Below, piece by piece: positions 48,289-57,333 of a DNA stretch of 64,000 bases (its first letter is position 1; each line of letters begins with the position of its first letter). The position numbers were made by a program, and so were the translations under genes. The notes under the pieces were generated by a model. It had not been told where the DNA came from, searched no databases, and saw nothing but the letters and a program-made list of their open reading frames with translations. The stretch is from positions 1-64,000 of the forward strand of contig JAVBLD010000003.1 of the NCBI GenBank assembly GCA_031553705.1, in the 5' to 3' direction. Source of the stretch: JAVBLD01 sp031553705. GTDB taxonomy: Bacteria > Bacteroidota > Bacteroidia > Bacteroidales > Marinifilaceae.

Positions 48289-49454
48289 TGGAGTTCAATA
48301 ACAGAATATATGGTATTTATGTAGCCCACGGGCAGATATTTGACCGGCTGGTTGATGAATTACTGGAGATCTGCCGGAGTAAAAGGGGCATTATCCGGTT
48401 GGTGTTTTTCGGGAAGCCTGAAGATAACGGAGTTTATCTGCAACAGTTGACAACAATTTACCAGAAGGTGGTAATGATATTCGGAGAAGAGAGGCCGGCG
48501 GTCAGTTATGTGGCGCAATCCCCTTTAGTGGGCGACCTGGTGATGGAAGTACATCAGCTGGAAGCTGATTTTAAAGGAACGATCCGCTATAAAACGGTAG
48601 GCGACACTTATTATGTCCAGCTGGATGACAATCAGTGCCGGGAATTGGTACTCGGCGGTTTGCGTGCGGATTTTCCGGAGGAGCCGGTGGGTGGGCAGGC
48701 TAAGCACATCTTTAAAGAGGTAGCCAAGGTGCTGGATGCCGAGAGATGTCCGGTGTACGCCATCGTGAGACAGTGGAACTATATTGAACGGATCACCCAT
48801 TTCGATGGAGAGCGGCAATATTATCAGGATTTTAATGATGCCCGCAGCCATTTTTATTCCGGAACGGAATGGCTCGACGGGTATCCGGCGGCTACCGGAA
48901 TCGGAACCCAGCAGGGAGGAGTAATGGTCGACCTGAATGTAATCATTCCGAAAAGGGATGAAGTCCGTTGTGTGGCGTTGAACAATAAATGGCAGGTGGC
49001 GGCTCATGACTATTCGCAGCATGTGCTGAAAGGAGTGAACGACCGGGAGTATGACCGGAAAACGACTCCGAAGTTTGAGCGCGCCAAGGCATTGGTGAGT
49101 GATCAGGGAGGGTTGGTATATATTTCAGGTACGGCAGCTATCCGTGGGGAACAAAGCGTTGAAGAGAAAGGAGTCTTGGAACAAACCCGGATTACGATGG
49201 AAAATATATATGCTCTGATCTCTGTCGAGCAATTGAATCAGATGAAGATTTTTCCGGAAAAGGAATGTCACATAGAGATGTTAAGGGTTTATCTTAAAAG
49301 ACCGGAGGATATAGCCGTAGTAAAAACATATATGGAAAACAAATTTGCCCGCATACCGGTGTCTTATTTGCTTGCCGATGTATGCCGGGATGAACTGCTG
49401 GTGGAGATAGAAGGAATAGCCTCTTTCGTTGTTACCAGCCCGGAAGAGAATTAG
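48288..49454 (+). CDS. Chorismatase/RidA-like protein (FkbO/Hyg5-type)
   Basis: Cytosolic protein of 388 residues with no signal peptide. The segment IVRQWNYIERITHFDGERQ then YYQDFNDARSHFY and GYPAATGIGTQQGGVMVDLNVI (about 160-225) resembles the FkbO/Hyg5 chorismatases, whose two halves are both RidA/YjgF-like folds; the C-terminal half shows the RidA-type SGTAAIRGE. Known relatives remove pyruvate from chorismate. In a sugar-catabolic operon that reaction is not expected, so a different enol-ether or imine substrate is possible. I am confident of the superfamily, not of the substrate. Confidence 0.65.
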   Translation: MEFNNRIYGIYVAHGQIFDRLVDELLEICRSKRGIIRLVFFGKPEDNGVYLQQLTTIYQKVVMIFGEERPAVSYVAQSPLVGDLVMEVHQLEADFKGTIRYKTVGDTYYVQLDDNQCRELVLGGLRADFPEEPVGGQAKHIFKEVAKVLDAERCPVYAIVRQWNYIERITHFDGERQYYQDFNDARSHFYSGTEWLDGYPAATGIGTQQGGVMVDLNVIIPKRDEVRCVALNNKWQVAAHDYSQHVLKGVNDREYDRKTTPKFERAKALVSDQGGLVYISGTAAIRGEQSVEEKGVLEQTRITMENIYALISVEQLNQMKIFPEKECHIEMLRVYLKRPEDIAVVKTYMENKFARIPVSYLLADVCRDELLVEIEGIASFVVTSPEEN

Positions 49455-49493
49455 GAATATCATATATCATTAACTATTAATCGTTTTAAAGAA

Positions 49494-50207
49494 ATGAACA
49501 GAAGAATTTTAACCGTTATGATTGTCGGTTTGATTGGTTTGGCCGGAGCGGGATGTTGCGGAAAAACCGACTCAAAGCAAACTAACACAGAAACAGAAAG
49601 TAAGATGGAAACAAAAGCACCTTATGTGAAAAAGTACACAAACAAAGATTATTACAAAGACGGTAAACTGCAGGCAGATGTCGTATTGAAAGCTTATGAA
49701 GATATGTTGGGCCATTACGGCATTCAACTTTCGGATTTTATGCGGAAGAATCTTTGGATTACCGATTTCGAATTAGGAGATTTTGAACATGTTGGCATGG
49801 CAGGATTTTTCTGGGTGAACGATCCCGCACATAACTACTTTGCGCATGAAATTTACCTGCTACCCGGACAGATGATCACAGAGCACAAGCATGTGGCTAC
49901 TAAATACCCGGCTAAAATGGAATCATGGGTAGTAAAGAACGGATGGGTGTATAACTATTCGGTGGGAGATGAAACACCGGACGGACCGGAGCTTCCGGTA
50001 TGCCAGGACGGTTATATTACGGCTAAGAATTTCGTAAAACAGTATCCCGGAGAGATCATCCATCTGAAAGAGATCAAAACTCCTCATTTTATGATGGCCG
50101 GTCCGGAAGGTGCTGCCGTTTTTGAGTTCGCCTCTTTTCACGACAATGACGGGTTGCGTTTTACAAATCCGAAAGTGCAATTCACCGATATTCTGACAAA
50201 AAAATGA
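49494..50207 (+). CDS. Cupin-fold lipoprotein, D-lyxose-isomerase-like
   Basis: Protein of 237 residues with a lipoprotein signal (lipobox LAGAGC, about Cys21). The rest is a cupin barrel with a metal site suggested by HEIYLLPGQMITEHKH (His/Glu pattern about 121-136) and a later SFHDN; the ITEHKH..K.E context resembles the D-lyxose isomerase group that interconverts aldoses and ketoses. The lipid anchor would put it outside the cytoplasm, which is unusual for a sugar isomerase. It precedes a ketose-type kinase and an aldolase, so a role in producing or sensing a ketose is plausible. Confidence 0.68.
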   Translation: MNRRILTVMIVGLIGLAGAGCCGKTDSKQTNTETESKMETKAPYVKKYTNKDYYKDGKLQADVVLKAYEDMLGHYGIQLSDFMRKNLWITDFELGDFEHVGMAGFFWVNDPAHNYFAHEIYLLPGQMITEHKHVATKYPAKMESWVVKNGWVYNYSVGDETPDGPELPVCQDGYITAKNFVKQYPGEIIHLKEIKTPHFMMAGPEGAAVFEFASFHDNDGLRFTNPKVQFTDILTKK

Positions 50208-50248
50208 GTATTGAATTACATTTTTCAATCATTAAATAATTTTGAATT

Positions 50249-50563
50249 ATGAGAAAGATAAATCATTTTGGAGTACCGACACAGGTGTCGCAACCCGGCG
50301 AGTTTTTTGTAGAGGGGCTTAAAGTGTGGTTGACCGATTATACGAAAAGCGCCAATAAAATAGAGTTCCTGCGTTTTGTAGAGGGTTCGTGGATGCCCGA
50401 GTTGATACAGAAAGTACCTCACATTGCTTATGAGGTGCCTTCTATGGAAGAGGCGCTTAAGGGTGCTCATGTTATTGTCGAGCCCATGGTGGGAGAAGAT
50501 AAGACTATTGCTTTTATTGAGGAGGAAGGTATACCGGTGGAAATCATGTGCTTTCATAAATAA
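50249..50563 (+). CDS. VOC (glyoxalase/epimerase-fold) family protein
   Basis: Small cytosolic protein of 104 residues with a betaalphabetabetabeta pattern of the vicinal-oxygen-chelate fold (INHFGVPTQ.., VPHIAYEVPSMEEALKG.., ending VEIMCFHK). It could be an epimerase, isomerase or lyase acting on a small sugar-derived metabolite; the metal ligands (His6, His64, Glu98 by eye) fit the fold. It is 41 bp after the cupin gene and 22 bp before dhaK. Confidence 0.65.
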   Translation: MRKINHFGVPTQVSQPGEFFVEGLKVWLTDYTKSANKIEFLRFVEGSWMPELIQKVPHIAYEVPSMEEALKGAHVIVEPMVGEDKTIAFIEEEGIPVEIMCFHK

Positions 50564-50585
50564 ACGAAACTCAAAACAGAATATT

Positions 50586-51590
50586 ATGATCAAATTTATA
50601 AATAATACGGAAGATATAACCAGGGAATTACTGGAAGGCTATGTATTGGCATACCAGGATAAAGTAAAACTGGCGGCCGAGAATATTGTAGTGCGCGCCA
50701 ATCCGAAAAGTCAGGATAAAGTGGCTGTTGTGACACTCGGAGGTTCGGGACATGAGCCGGCGTTGAGCGGTTTTGTAGGAGAAGGAATGCTGGACTGCTC
50801 GGTTGTCGGTGATATTTTTGCTGCCCCGGGCGCACAGCGTTTGTTCCAGGCGTTGCAGTTAATGAAAAGGGAAGCCGGTATCCTTTTGGTAGTGTTGAAC
50901 CATTCCGGTGATTTGATGAGCGCTAATATGGCCTATAAGTTGGCCGAAAAGGCAGGCATCAAAGTGAAAATGCTGGAGACCCACGACGATATCAGTGCAG
51001 GATTGAATGCGGATGACAGCGATCGTCGGGGACTTGCAGGTTGTATCCCTTTGTATAAGGTGATCGGCGCTGCCGCTGAAGAGGGAAAAAGCCTCGATGA
51101 AATCTACGAAGTCGGTGTCCGTCTGAATAAGAATATCGCTACGTTGGCTGTAGCGATGAATAAATGTACACATCCGCAGAACGGAGCGGTGATTACCGAC
51201 CTGCCGGAAGGAATTATGGAGATCGGCATGGGACAACACGGAGAAGGCGGTGGTGGTCGTGAGGCATTGGTATCGGCCGATGATACGGCGGAGAAAATGG
51301 CTGGTTTGCTGATGCGTAAACTGCAGACGAAGTCGGGAGAGCAGGTATTTTTGATTATCAACGGGGTCGGGGCAACCACCCACATGGAAATGAGTATTGT
51401 TTTCCGTAAAGCATATCGGATATTGGAAGCAGCCGGAGTGAAGGTTGTGGTCGGAAGAATCGGAGAGATTCTTACTGTGCAGGAGCAATCCGGTTTCCAG
51501 ATGATCATCGGCAAGATGGACAAAGACCATGTTGATTATATGAAGAACCATAAGTCCGATGCACCATACTGGACGACGATAGGAAAGTAA
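50586..51590 (+). CDS. dhaK: Dihydroxyacetone kinase-type subunit DhaK
   Basis: Cytosolic substrate-binding subunit, 334 residues from the ATG at 50586 (MIKFINNTED..); the frame is open further upstream but that part is non-coding shadow. Typical motifs: GGSGHEPALSGFVGEGML, GDIFAAPG, NHSGDLMSANMA, and GQHGEGGGG with H218, which equals the His that binds the carbonyl of the substrate covalently in E. coli DhaK. It phosphorylates dihydroxyacetone or, in other catabolic operons, tetruloses and branched ketoses. dhaL lies 90 bp downstream; no dhaM is seen in the window. Confidence 0.95.
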   Translation: MIKFINNTEDITRELLEGYVLAYQDKVKLAAENIVVRANPKSQDKVAVVTLGGSGHEPALSGFVGEGMLDCSVVGDIFAAPGAQRLFQALQLMKREAGILLVVLNHSGDLMSANMAYKLAEKAGIKVKMLETHDDISAGLNADDSDRRGLAGCIPLYKVIGAAAEEGKSLDEIYEVGVRLNKNIATLAVAMNKCTHPQNGAVITDLPEGIMEIGMGQHGEGGGGREALVSADDTAEKMAGLLMRKLQTKSGEQVFLIINGVGATTHMEMSIVFRKAYRILEAAGVKVVVGRIGEILTVQEQSGFQMIIGKMDKDHVDYMKNHKSDAPYWTTIGK

Positions 51591-51620
51591 ATTTTGGATT
51601 CTGAATTTTGAATTTTGAAT

Positions 51621-51647
51621 CGGACGGTATGATTTTTGTTCCGTCCG
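51621..51647 (+). promoter_or_regulatory. Hairpin between dhaK and dhaL
   Basis: Stem CGGACGG/CCGTCCG with a 13-base loop, embedded in AT-rich arms (TTTTGAAT.. and ..GAAATTCG) that extend it imperfectly. There is no T run after it. It may be an mRNA-stability or processing structure that sets the dhaK:dhaL ratio, or a dispersed repeat. Confidence 0.45.
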
Positions 51648-51680
51648 GTTTGAAATTCGGAATTCGAAATTTTAGATACG

Positions 51681-52301
51681 ATGTCTTTAACGATAGATCA
51701 TTTTAAAGCAATGCTGGCTTTGGCTTTTGAGCGGATTAAAGCCAGAGAGGATGAGTTTTCAAAACTGGATGCGGTGGCGGGAGACGGGGATCATGGTACG
51801 GCAATTGTGACAGCTATGTCGGTGATTGCTGCGGAGGCGCCGAAAGGAACCACCTTTTCTACGATGCTGAATGATGTCGGTATGGAGGTGATGATGCAGA
51901 CCAGCGGTTCGACCAGCACGTTGCTGGGCGCTTTTTTTATGGGCATGGGCGAGGCGGTCGATGGGACCGAACTGAATACGAAGCAGGTGAAAGAGATGTT
52001 TTTGGGCGGATTGAAAGGAGTACAGGAGCAGACAAAAGCCAAGCCCGGCGATAAGACCGTGATGGATGTGCTGGTGCCGGCGGTTGAAGCAATGCAGGCA
52101 TGTCCTTCCGACTCTGTCGGGGAGATCCTGAGAGCCGGGGCGGCAGCAGCGAAAAAAGGAGTGGAAGCAACTGTTCAGATGAAAGCTAATTTCGGACGCG
52201 CCCGGAACCTTGGCGAGCGTTCCATCGGATTTGCGGATGCGGGAGCCTCTTCTTGGGCTTGTATGTTTGAATCTTTTGCAGATGCGGTTACTAATTGTTA
52301 A
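51681..52301 (+). CDS. dhaL: Dihydroxyacetone kinase-type subunit DhaL
   Basis: Nucleotide-binding subunit of 206 residues. The DAVAGDGDHG motif carries D30, D35 and D37, the same numbering as the Mg-nucleotide ligands of E. coli DhaL; TSGSTSTLLGAFFMGMG and KPGDKTVMDVLVPA are also typical. In PTS-type systems DhaL-ADP is recharged by DhaM. No DhaM lies in the window, and Bacteroidetes usually lack a full PTS, so ATP use or another phosphoryl donor is likely. It is 10 bp before the aldolase gene. Confidence 0.95.
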   Translation: MSLTIDHFKAMLALAFERIKAREDEFSKLDAVAGDGDHGTAIVTAMSVIAAEAPKGTTFSTMLNDVGMEVMMQTSGSTSTLLGAFFMGMGEAVDGTELNTKQVKEMFLGGLKGVQEQTKAKPGDKTVMDVLVPAVEAMQACPSDSVGEILRAGAAAAKKGVEATVQMKANFGRARNLGERSIGFADAGASSWACMFESFADAVTNC

Positions 52302-52311
52302 TTATTGAATT

Positions 52312-53187
52312 ATGGCGGATACAGACGGAATATTGGAAAATAAAGATAAAGATTACGGGATCGGGATTCCGGTGAAACAGCAGCACTTTTTCCTAAAGGG
52401 ATCGGATCATTGCGACTGGGGAATAAAAGACAGGATGTCCCGTATATTTAATGTAGAATCGGGACGTACGGTAATGTTGGCGTTCGATCATGGGTATATT
52501 ATGGGACCGACTTCCGGGTTGGAGCGTCTGGATCTCGCGATTGTACCGCTGATTGAGTATGCCGATTCGATCATGTGTACCCGTGGCGCTTTGCGCGCGG
52601 TGGTTCCTCCGGACAGTAATAAAGCTGTCTGTCTGAGGTATTCTGCCGGTACAACGGTATTGACAGAGTTAAATAACGAATGCATACTGGATATACGGGA
52701 TGCGATCCGTTTGAATGCTTCGGCTCTGGCTGTGATGGTTTCGATCGGGGGAGAGTATGAAGCCAAAACGATAGAAAATCTGGTGAAGAGCGCCGATTAT
52801 GGCTATACATACGGTATTCCGGTAATGGGTGTGACTGCTGTCGGTAAAGAGATGACCAGGGATGCCCGTTATTTTTCGACGGCTGCCAGGGTTTGCGCCG
52901 AGAATGGAGCGAATATTGTTAAGACATACTATTGTGAGGGATTTGAAAAAGTAGTAAATTCATGTCCTGTACCTATTGTGATAGCTGGTGGGAAGAAATT
53001 GGAAGAAAAAGACGCACTGGAGCTGTGTTACAAGGCTATCCAGGAGGGCGCATATGGAGTGGATATGGGACGTAATGTCTTTCAGTCGGAAGCTCCGGTT
53101 GCCATGATTCAGGCTGTGAGAGCGGTAGTCCATAAAAACTATACGCCGGAACGGGCTTTTAAACTGTATAATGATCTGAAATCTTGA
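52312..53187 (+). CDS. LsrF-like class I aldolase/thiolase (DeoC/FbaB family)
   Basis: Cytosolic TIM-barrel enzyme of 291 residues. The resemblance to E. coli LsrF is strong along the whole length, for example DWGIKDRMSRIFN, VMLAFDHGY, GPTSGLERLD, MCTRGALRAVVPP, MTRDARYFS and VPIVIAGGKKL. K204 in IVKTYYCEGFE is the Schiff-base or catalytic lysine. LsrF acts on the phosphorylated AI-2 product with CoA; no other lsr genes are here. After DhaK/DhaL, a retro-aldol split of a ketose phosphate into dihydroxyacetone phosphate and an aldehyde is the more natural inference. Confidence 0.85.
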   Translation: MADTDGILENKDKDYGIGIPVKQQHFFLKGSDHCDWGIKDRMSRIFNVESGRTVMLAFDHGYIMGPTSGLERLDLAIVPLIEYADSIMCTRGALRAVVPPDSNKAVCLRYSAGTTVLTELNNECILDIRDAIRLNASALAVMVSIGGEYEAKTIENLVKSADYGYTYGIPVMGVTAVGKEMTRDARYFSTAARVCAENGANIVKTYYCEGFEKVVNSCPVPIVIAGGKKLEEKDALELCYKAIQEGAYGVDMGRNVFQSEAPVAMIQAVRAVVHKNYTPERAFKLYNDLKS

Positions 53188-53301
53188 AAGTAACTTCCGG
53201 GTTAATTGCCAGGGGATTTTCACCTCCCTGTATGTTCCGTTTTTAATAAGGAATAGATGGATTATCTTATGTCTGATATGTAGATCACTAAACAATGAAA
53301 T

Positions 53302-56300
53302 ATGCTTAGAAAATTAATAACGATTGGTTGTTTTATTCTGGTGTCTGTTTTAGGATATACCCAAAATAAGGCGAGCGGAAAAAAAGCGGTCTCCTGGGAG
53401 AATGCCGTGGTAAATTCAAAGCTGAATACAGCTAGGTCGATGAGTGTGAATCATTTTCCGATTGTCAGCGATGTGATGAGGTTTAAAATGCCGCCCCGGA
53501 AAATAGAGGTTGATCTGACAGGGGTTGAGGAACTGGTACTTTATACTTGGAGTACAGAGGATGGGAACGACTGGGATCAGGCGGTTTGGGGGGAGGCTCG
53601 TTTGACTACGGTTGATGGCAAAGAGGTGTGGTTGGACGAATTGAAATACTCTTATGCGAAAGCGCCTCACGGTTCCCCATTGATAAATAAAAGTTTTAAT
53701 AACCGTAAAATCATGCTCGGTGGCAAAGAATATGATCATGGAGTGGTTGTCCATGCCGACGGGGAAGTGATTTATCGGTTAAATAAGAAATATAAAAAAT
53801 TTGAAGCTACTATCGGTATAGATGATGGTGCCAGTACACCCGGCAGTGTTGTCTTTAAAATACAAAACATGTCGGGTAGGGGTATTACCGAGCGGTTACC
53901 TGAATATCGTACGGAGTTGGAGACTTTCGCTTCCATTATGCAGGTACCTGTTGATATCTGGCTCTCTACACCGGACATCAGTATTGAGAAAAAAGCCATT
54001 TCGAACCTGACCCGGAAGTTGACGGATAGAACTTACTATGAGCAGCAAATGGCTCAATTGGCCAAGAAACCATTTGATGAACAGGTTTATGGTGTGCTTG
54101 AGCTGGTTCGGCAGGCGGCTAAAGCGACTGATCTGAACGAGCAGTTGGGATGGGTGAATCTGAAAGCGATCCGGATGGCATTGGACGATATGAAAAAGAA
54201 TCCCGGATATGATGCAGAGAAGTACGAGCAAAAATACCGGGAATTGGAGGCGGAATACCCGGCAGCAATCAAAGAGATCGGCTCAGGCCGTCCGGAAGGG
54301 ATTGCTTTAGCTGAAAAAATATTGGGGTTGAAGAAAGAGATATTGTTCTCCAATCCGTTGTTGGATGTGGATAAAATTATTGTAGCCCGTTTTAAACTGG
54401 GAACGAAGGCCCGCCAATCGATGGCGCCTTCAATAGGAATGCCCGGCAATAACTGGTCCAGTATGTATTCTGCAGGGAGAATCGGCCAGGATGGGGAAAT
54501 TGTCGAATTGTCGGGGTTAAGAGGAAAAGTCCAGAGCCGTACGGTATATAAACCGGAAAGGAGAGTGAATATTGCTGACCTGCAAATGCATTGGAATGCG
54601 GATAAATTACTGTTTTCGTCATTAGATGCCGGAAACCGCTGGCAGGTGTATGAAGTGGGTATTGACGGGACTGGTTTTCATCAGAAGATAGAAGTGAATG
54701 AACCGGATCTGGAGTTTTGTGATGCTAACTATCTACCTGACGGTAGGGTCATTGCTTCTTCAAATATTGGCTATCAGGGGGTACCCTGTGTATCCGGCGA
54801 TGATGAAGTGGGGAACCTGTCGATATATAACCCGAAAGATAAGAGTTTCCGCCGTTTGACATTCGATCAGGACGGCAACTGGAACCCTGTTGTGATGAAC
54901 AATGGGCGGGTGATGTACACGCGGTGGGAGTATACCGACCTGACCCACTACTTTTCGAGGATAGTTATGCACATGAATCCGGACGGAACAGAGAATAAGG
55001 CGCTTTATGGCAGTGGTTCTTTCTGGCCGAACAGTACATTTGACATCAAACCGCTTCCGGGTAATACGACCAAGTTTGTTGCTGTTATTTCCGGTCATCA
55101 TGGGATAGCCCGTTCCGGTCGTCTGATTATTTTCGATCCGGCTAAGTCAAGAAAAGAGGAGCAGGGTGTGGTTCAGGAGATGCCGTTCCGCGACCGGAAA
55201 ATTATTCCGGAAGTGAGGGACGAATTGGTGAATGGAGTATGGCCTCAATTTATCAGGCCCTGGCCGTTAGATGAGAAATATTATCTGGTGGCGGCTAAAC
55301 TAAATCCGAATTCATTATGGGGGATTTATCTGGTCGATGTATTCGATAATCTCACCTGCATCGCCCAGTATGAAGGGGAAGGATTGAATATGCCGATTGC
55401 TTTGGCGAAGCGGCCGGTGCCGCCTGTGATACCTGACCGGGTGAAACTGGACAGCAAGGAGGCTACGATTTTTATTCAGGATATATATGAAGGGGAAGGA
55501 ACCAAAGGTTTGCCGCGTGGAATTATCAAAGAGCTGCGTATTCTAGCTTATGAATATGCTTATTGGAAATCGCCTTCGGATCATGATGCGCAGGGGATAC
55601 AATCCGGTTGGGATATTAAGCGTTTGCTGGGAACCGTGCCGGTGGAAAAAGACGGTTCGGTGATCTTTAAAGTACCGGCCAATACACCGATATCGATACA
55701 ACCGCTCGATGAACAGGGAAGGGCATTGCAGTGGATGAGAAGTTGGTTTACTCCGATGCCCGGCGAGACGGTTTCCTGCGTGGGCTGCCATGAAGATCAG
55801 AATCAGATTCCGATTCCGAAGCGGGTGATCGCTTCCCAGACCCCCCCCCATAAGTTGGAGGTTCCGGAAGGCGGGGTGCGTTCATTCACCTTCGAACTGG
55901 AGATACAGCCGATACTCGATCGGGCATGTGTGGCTTGTCATAATGAAAATAGCGGCCTGGACCTGACAGGCGGAAGGATAAATAAGAATTACCCGCGGAT
56001 GAATCGCGTCTGGGGGGAGAGCTATTTGGCTATTATGCCGTATATCTATCGCCAGGGGCCTGAAGCAGAGATGTATGTCTTGAAGCCTTATGAGTACCAT
56101 GCTTCGAATTCGGAGTTGGTGCGTGTGTTGGAGAAGGGGCATCATGGAGTGAAGTTGCAGGATCAGGAATGGCGTACGCTGTATAACTGGATCGATTTTA
56201 ACGCTCCCTATCACGGGGCCTTTACCGATATATCAAAGGCAGGTGAGTTTGATCAGTATGATCGGCGTATCGAGCTGGCGAATAAGTATAATAACGGCGC

Positions 56301-57300
56301 CGGTGTGGATTGGCGGAAAGAGATAAAGGATTATGCCGACTATCTGAAAGGTAAAGGGGCAATAACACCGGATATGCCTGCCCAGGAGGCCAAACCGAAA
56401 CAGAAAGAGATAAAAGTATCGGGCTGGCCGTTTGATAAAGAGACGGCAAGGCAGTTGCAGATGGCTGACCGGAAAGAACCTAAGCAGATCGAGGTGGCTC
56501 CGGGAGTTACCGTACGTTTTGTATGGGTGCCCGCTGGTCAATTCGTGATGGGATCGAACCGTGCGGAACCGGATTGTGCGCCGGAGTTTAAAGCATCGGT
56601 AAAGAATGGTTTCTGGATGGCGGAGACAGAGGTGACAAACGAACAGTTCTGTGCATTGTTCCCGGAGCATAACAGCAGGATCATAGGGCAGTTCTGGAAA
56701 GACCACACTACTCCCGGTTATTTTGCTAATAAGCCTCAGCAACCAGTTATCCGTGTCAGCTGCGAAGAAGCGATGGAGTATTGCCGGAAACTGGGGGAGA
56801 AAACAGGATTAAAGATCACTCTGCCGACCGAGATGCAATGGGAGTGGGCTTGCCGCGGAGGAGGCGATGACGCTTTCTGGTACGGTAATACCAACAGCGA
56901 TTTTGCCGCATTTGAAAATATGGCGGATGCACGGCTCTCCGATATGGCCGTACAGGGGATAGATCCTCAGCCTATGTCTAAGAATAGCCGGTTACGCCCC
57001 TATTGGGATTATATTCCGAAAGTGGCTTCGGTGAACGACGGCGAGATGTTGACGGCTTTTGTCGGCAAATACCAGGCAAACCCATGGGGATTGAAAGATA
57101 TGCATGGTAATGTGGCCGAATGGACTTGTTCGGACTATGTGAAGTATCCATACCATAAAAAAGAGACATCGGATAAAAAAGTTGTACGGGGAGGTTCTTG
57201 GACAGATCGTCCGAAGTATGCCGCTTCGTACACCAGAAAGGCTTTTTATCCCTGGCAAAAAGTATATAATGTCGGATTCCGGATGATTATAGAGGAATAG
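53302..57300 (+). CDS. Multidomain exported protein: NPCBM, hydrazine-synthase-alpha-like propeller, two heme sites, FGE-like domain
   Basis: 1332 residues with signal peptide 1-20. In order: NPCBM-type carbohydrate-binding domain about 45-190 (KYKKFEATIGIDDGA); helical linker about 195-350; TolB-like propeller about 360-790, similar in layout to the middle of hydrazine synthase alpha (VFDNLTCIAQYEGEG, WDIKRLLGTVPVEKDGS, MRSWFTPMPGETVSC); two c-type heme motifs C826-V-G-C829-H830 and C876-V-A-C879-H880; C-terminal FGE/sulfatase-modifying-like domain about 1085-1332 (FVWVPAGQFVMGSNRAEPDC, LPTEMQWEWACRGG, GLKDMHGNVAEWTCSDY, VRGGSW). The cysteines of true formylglycine-generating enzymes are not at the usual late position. 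Probably a carbohydrate-binding redox protein on the cell envelope. Confidence 0.85.
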   Translation: MLRKLITIGCFILVSVLGYTQNKASGKKAVSWENAVVNSKLNTARSMSVNHFPIVSDVMRFKMPPRKIEVDLTGVEELVLYTWSTEDGNDWDQAVWGEARLTTVDGKEVWLDELKYSYAKAPHGSPLINKSFNNRKIMLGGKEYDHGVVVHADGEVIYRLNKKYKKFEATIGIDDGASTPGSVVFKIQNMSGRGITERLPEYRTELETFASIMQVPVDIWLSTPDISIEKKAISNLTRKLTDRTYYEQQMAQLAKKPFDEQVYGVLELVRQAAKATDLNEQLGWVNLKAIRMALDDMKKNPGYDAEKYEQKYRELEAEYPAAIKEIGSGRPEGIALAEKILGLKKEILFSNPLLDVDKIIVARFKLGTKARQSMAPSIGMPGNNWSSMYSAGRIGQDGEIVELSGLRGKVQSRTVYKPERRVNIADLQMHWNADKLLFSSLDAGNRWQVYEVGIDGTGFHQKIEVNEPDLEFCDANYLPDGRVIASSNIGYQGVPCVSGDDEVGNLSIYNPKDKSFRRLTFDQDGNWNPVVMNNGRVMYTRWEYTDLTHYFSRIVMHMNPDGTENKALYGSGSFWPNSTFDIKPLPGNTTKFVAVISGHHGIARSGRLIIFDPAKSRKEEQGVVQEMPFRDRKIIPEVRDELVNGVWPQFIRPWPLDEKYYLVAAKLNPNSLWGIYLVDVFDNLTCIAQYEGEGLNMPIALAKRPVPPVIPDRVKLDSKEATIFIQDIYEGEGTKGLPRGIIKELRILAYEYAYWKSPSDHDAQGIQSGWDIKRLLGTVPVEKDGSVIFKVPANTPISIQPLDEQGRALQWMRSWFTPMPGETVSCVGCHEDQNQIPIPKRVIASQTPPHKLEVPEGGVRSFTFELEIQPILDRACVACHNENSGLDLTGGRINKNYPRMNRVWGESYLAIMPYIYRQGPEAEMYVLKPYEYHASNSELVRVLEKGHHGVKLQDQEWRTLYNWIDFNAPYHGAFTDISKAGEFDQYDRRIELANKYNNGAGVDWRKEIKDYADYLKGKGAITPDMPAQEAKPKQKEIKVSGWPFDKETARQLQMADRKEPKQIEVAPGVTVRFVWVPAGQFVMGSNRAEPDCAPEFKASVKNGFWMAETEVTNEQFCALFPEHNSRIIGQFWKDHTTPGYFANKPQQPVIRVSCEEAMEYCRKLGEKTGLKITLPTEMQWEWACRGGGDDAFWYGNTNSDFAAFENMADARLSDMAVQGIDPQPMSKNSRLRPYWDYIPKVASVNDGEMLTAFVGKYQANPWGLKDMHGNVAEWTCSDYVKYPYHKKETSDKKVVRGGSWTDRPKYAASYTRKAFYPWQKVYNVGFRMIIEE

Positions 57301-57333
57301 ACCGATACGATCTTATCTTGCGCGAATACAATT

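Noticed and set aside
50424..50585. Upstream extension of the dhaK frame (54 codons)
   Set aside because: It overlaps the VOC gene in another frame, has an arginine/leucine-rich shadow composition, and DhaK aligns to its family from 50586.
52312..53187. An AI-2 (lsr) uptake and processing system
   Set aside because: Only the LsrF-like enzyme is present; no LsrACDB transporter, LsrK, LsrG or LsrR in the window.
53302..57300. A true formylglycine-generating enzyme or hydrazine synthase
   Set aside because: The late FGE cysteines are missing, and only the layout, not the full subunit set, matches hydrazine synthase; the name is used as a fold comparison only.
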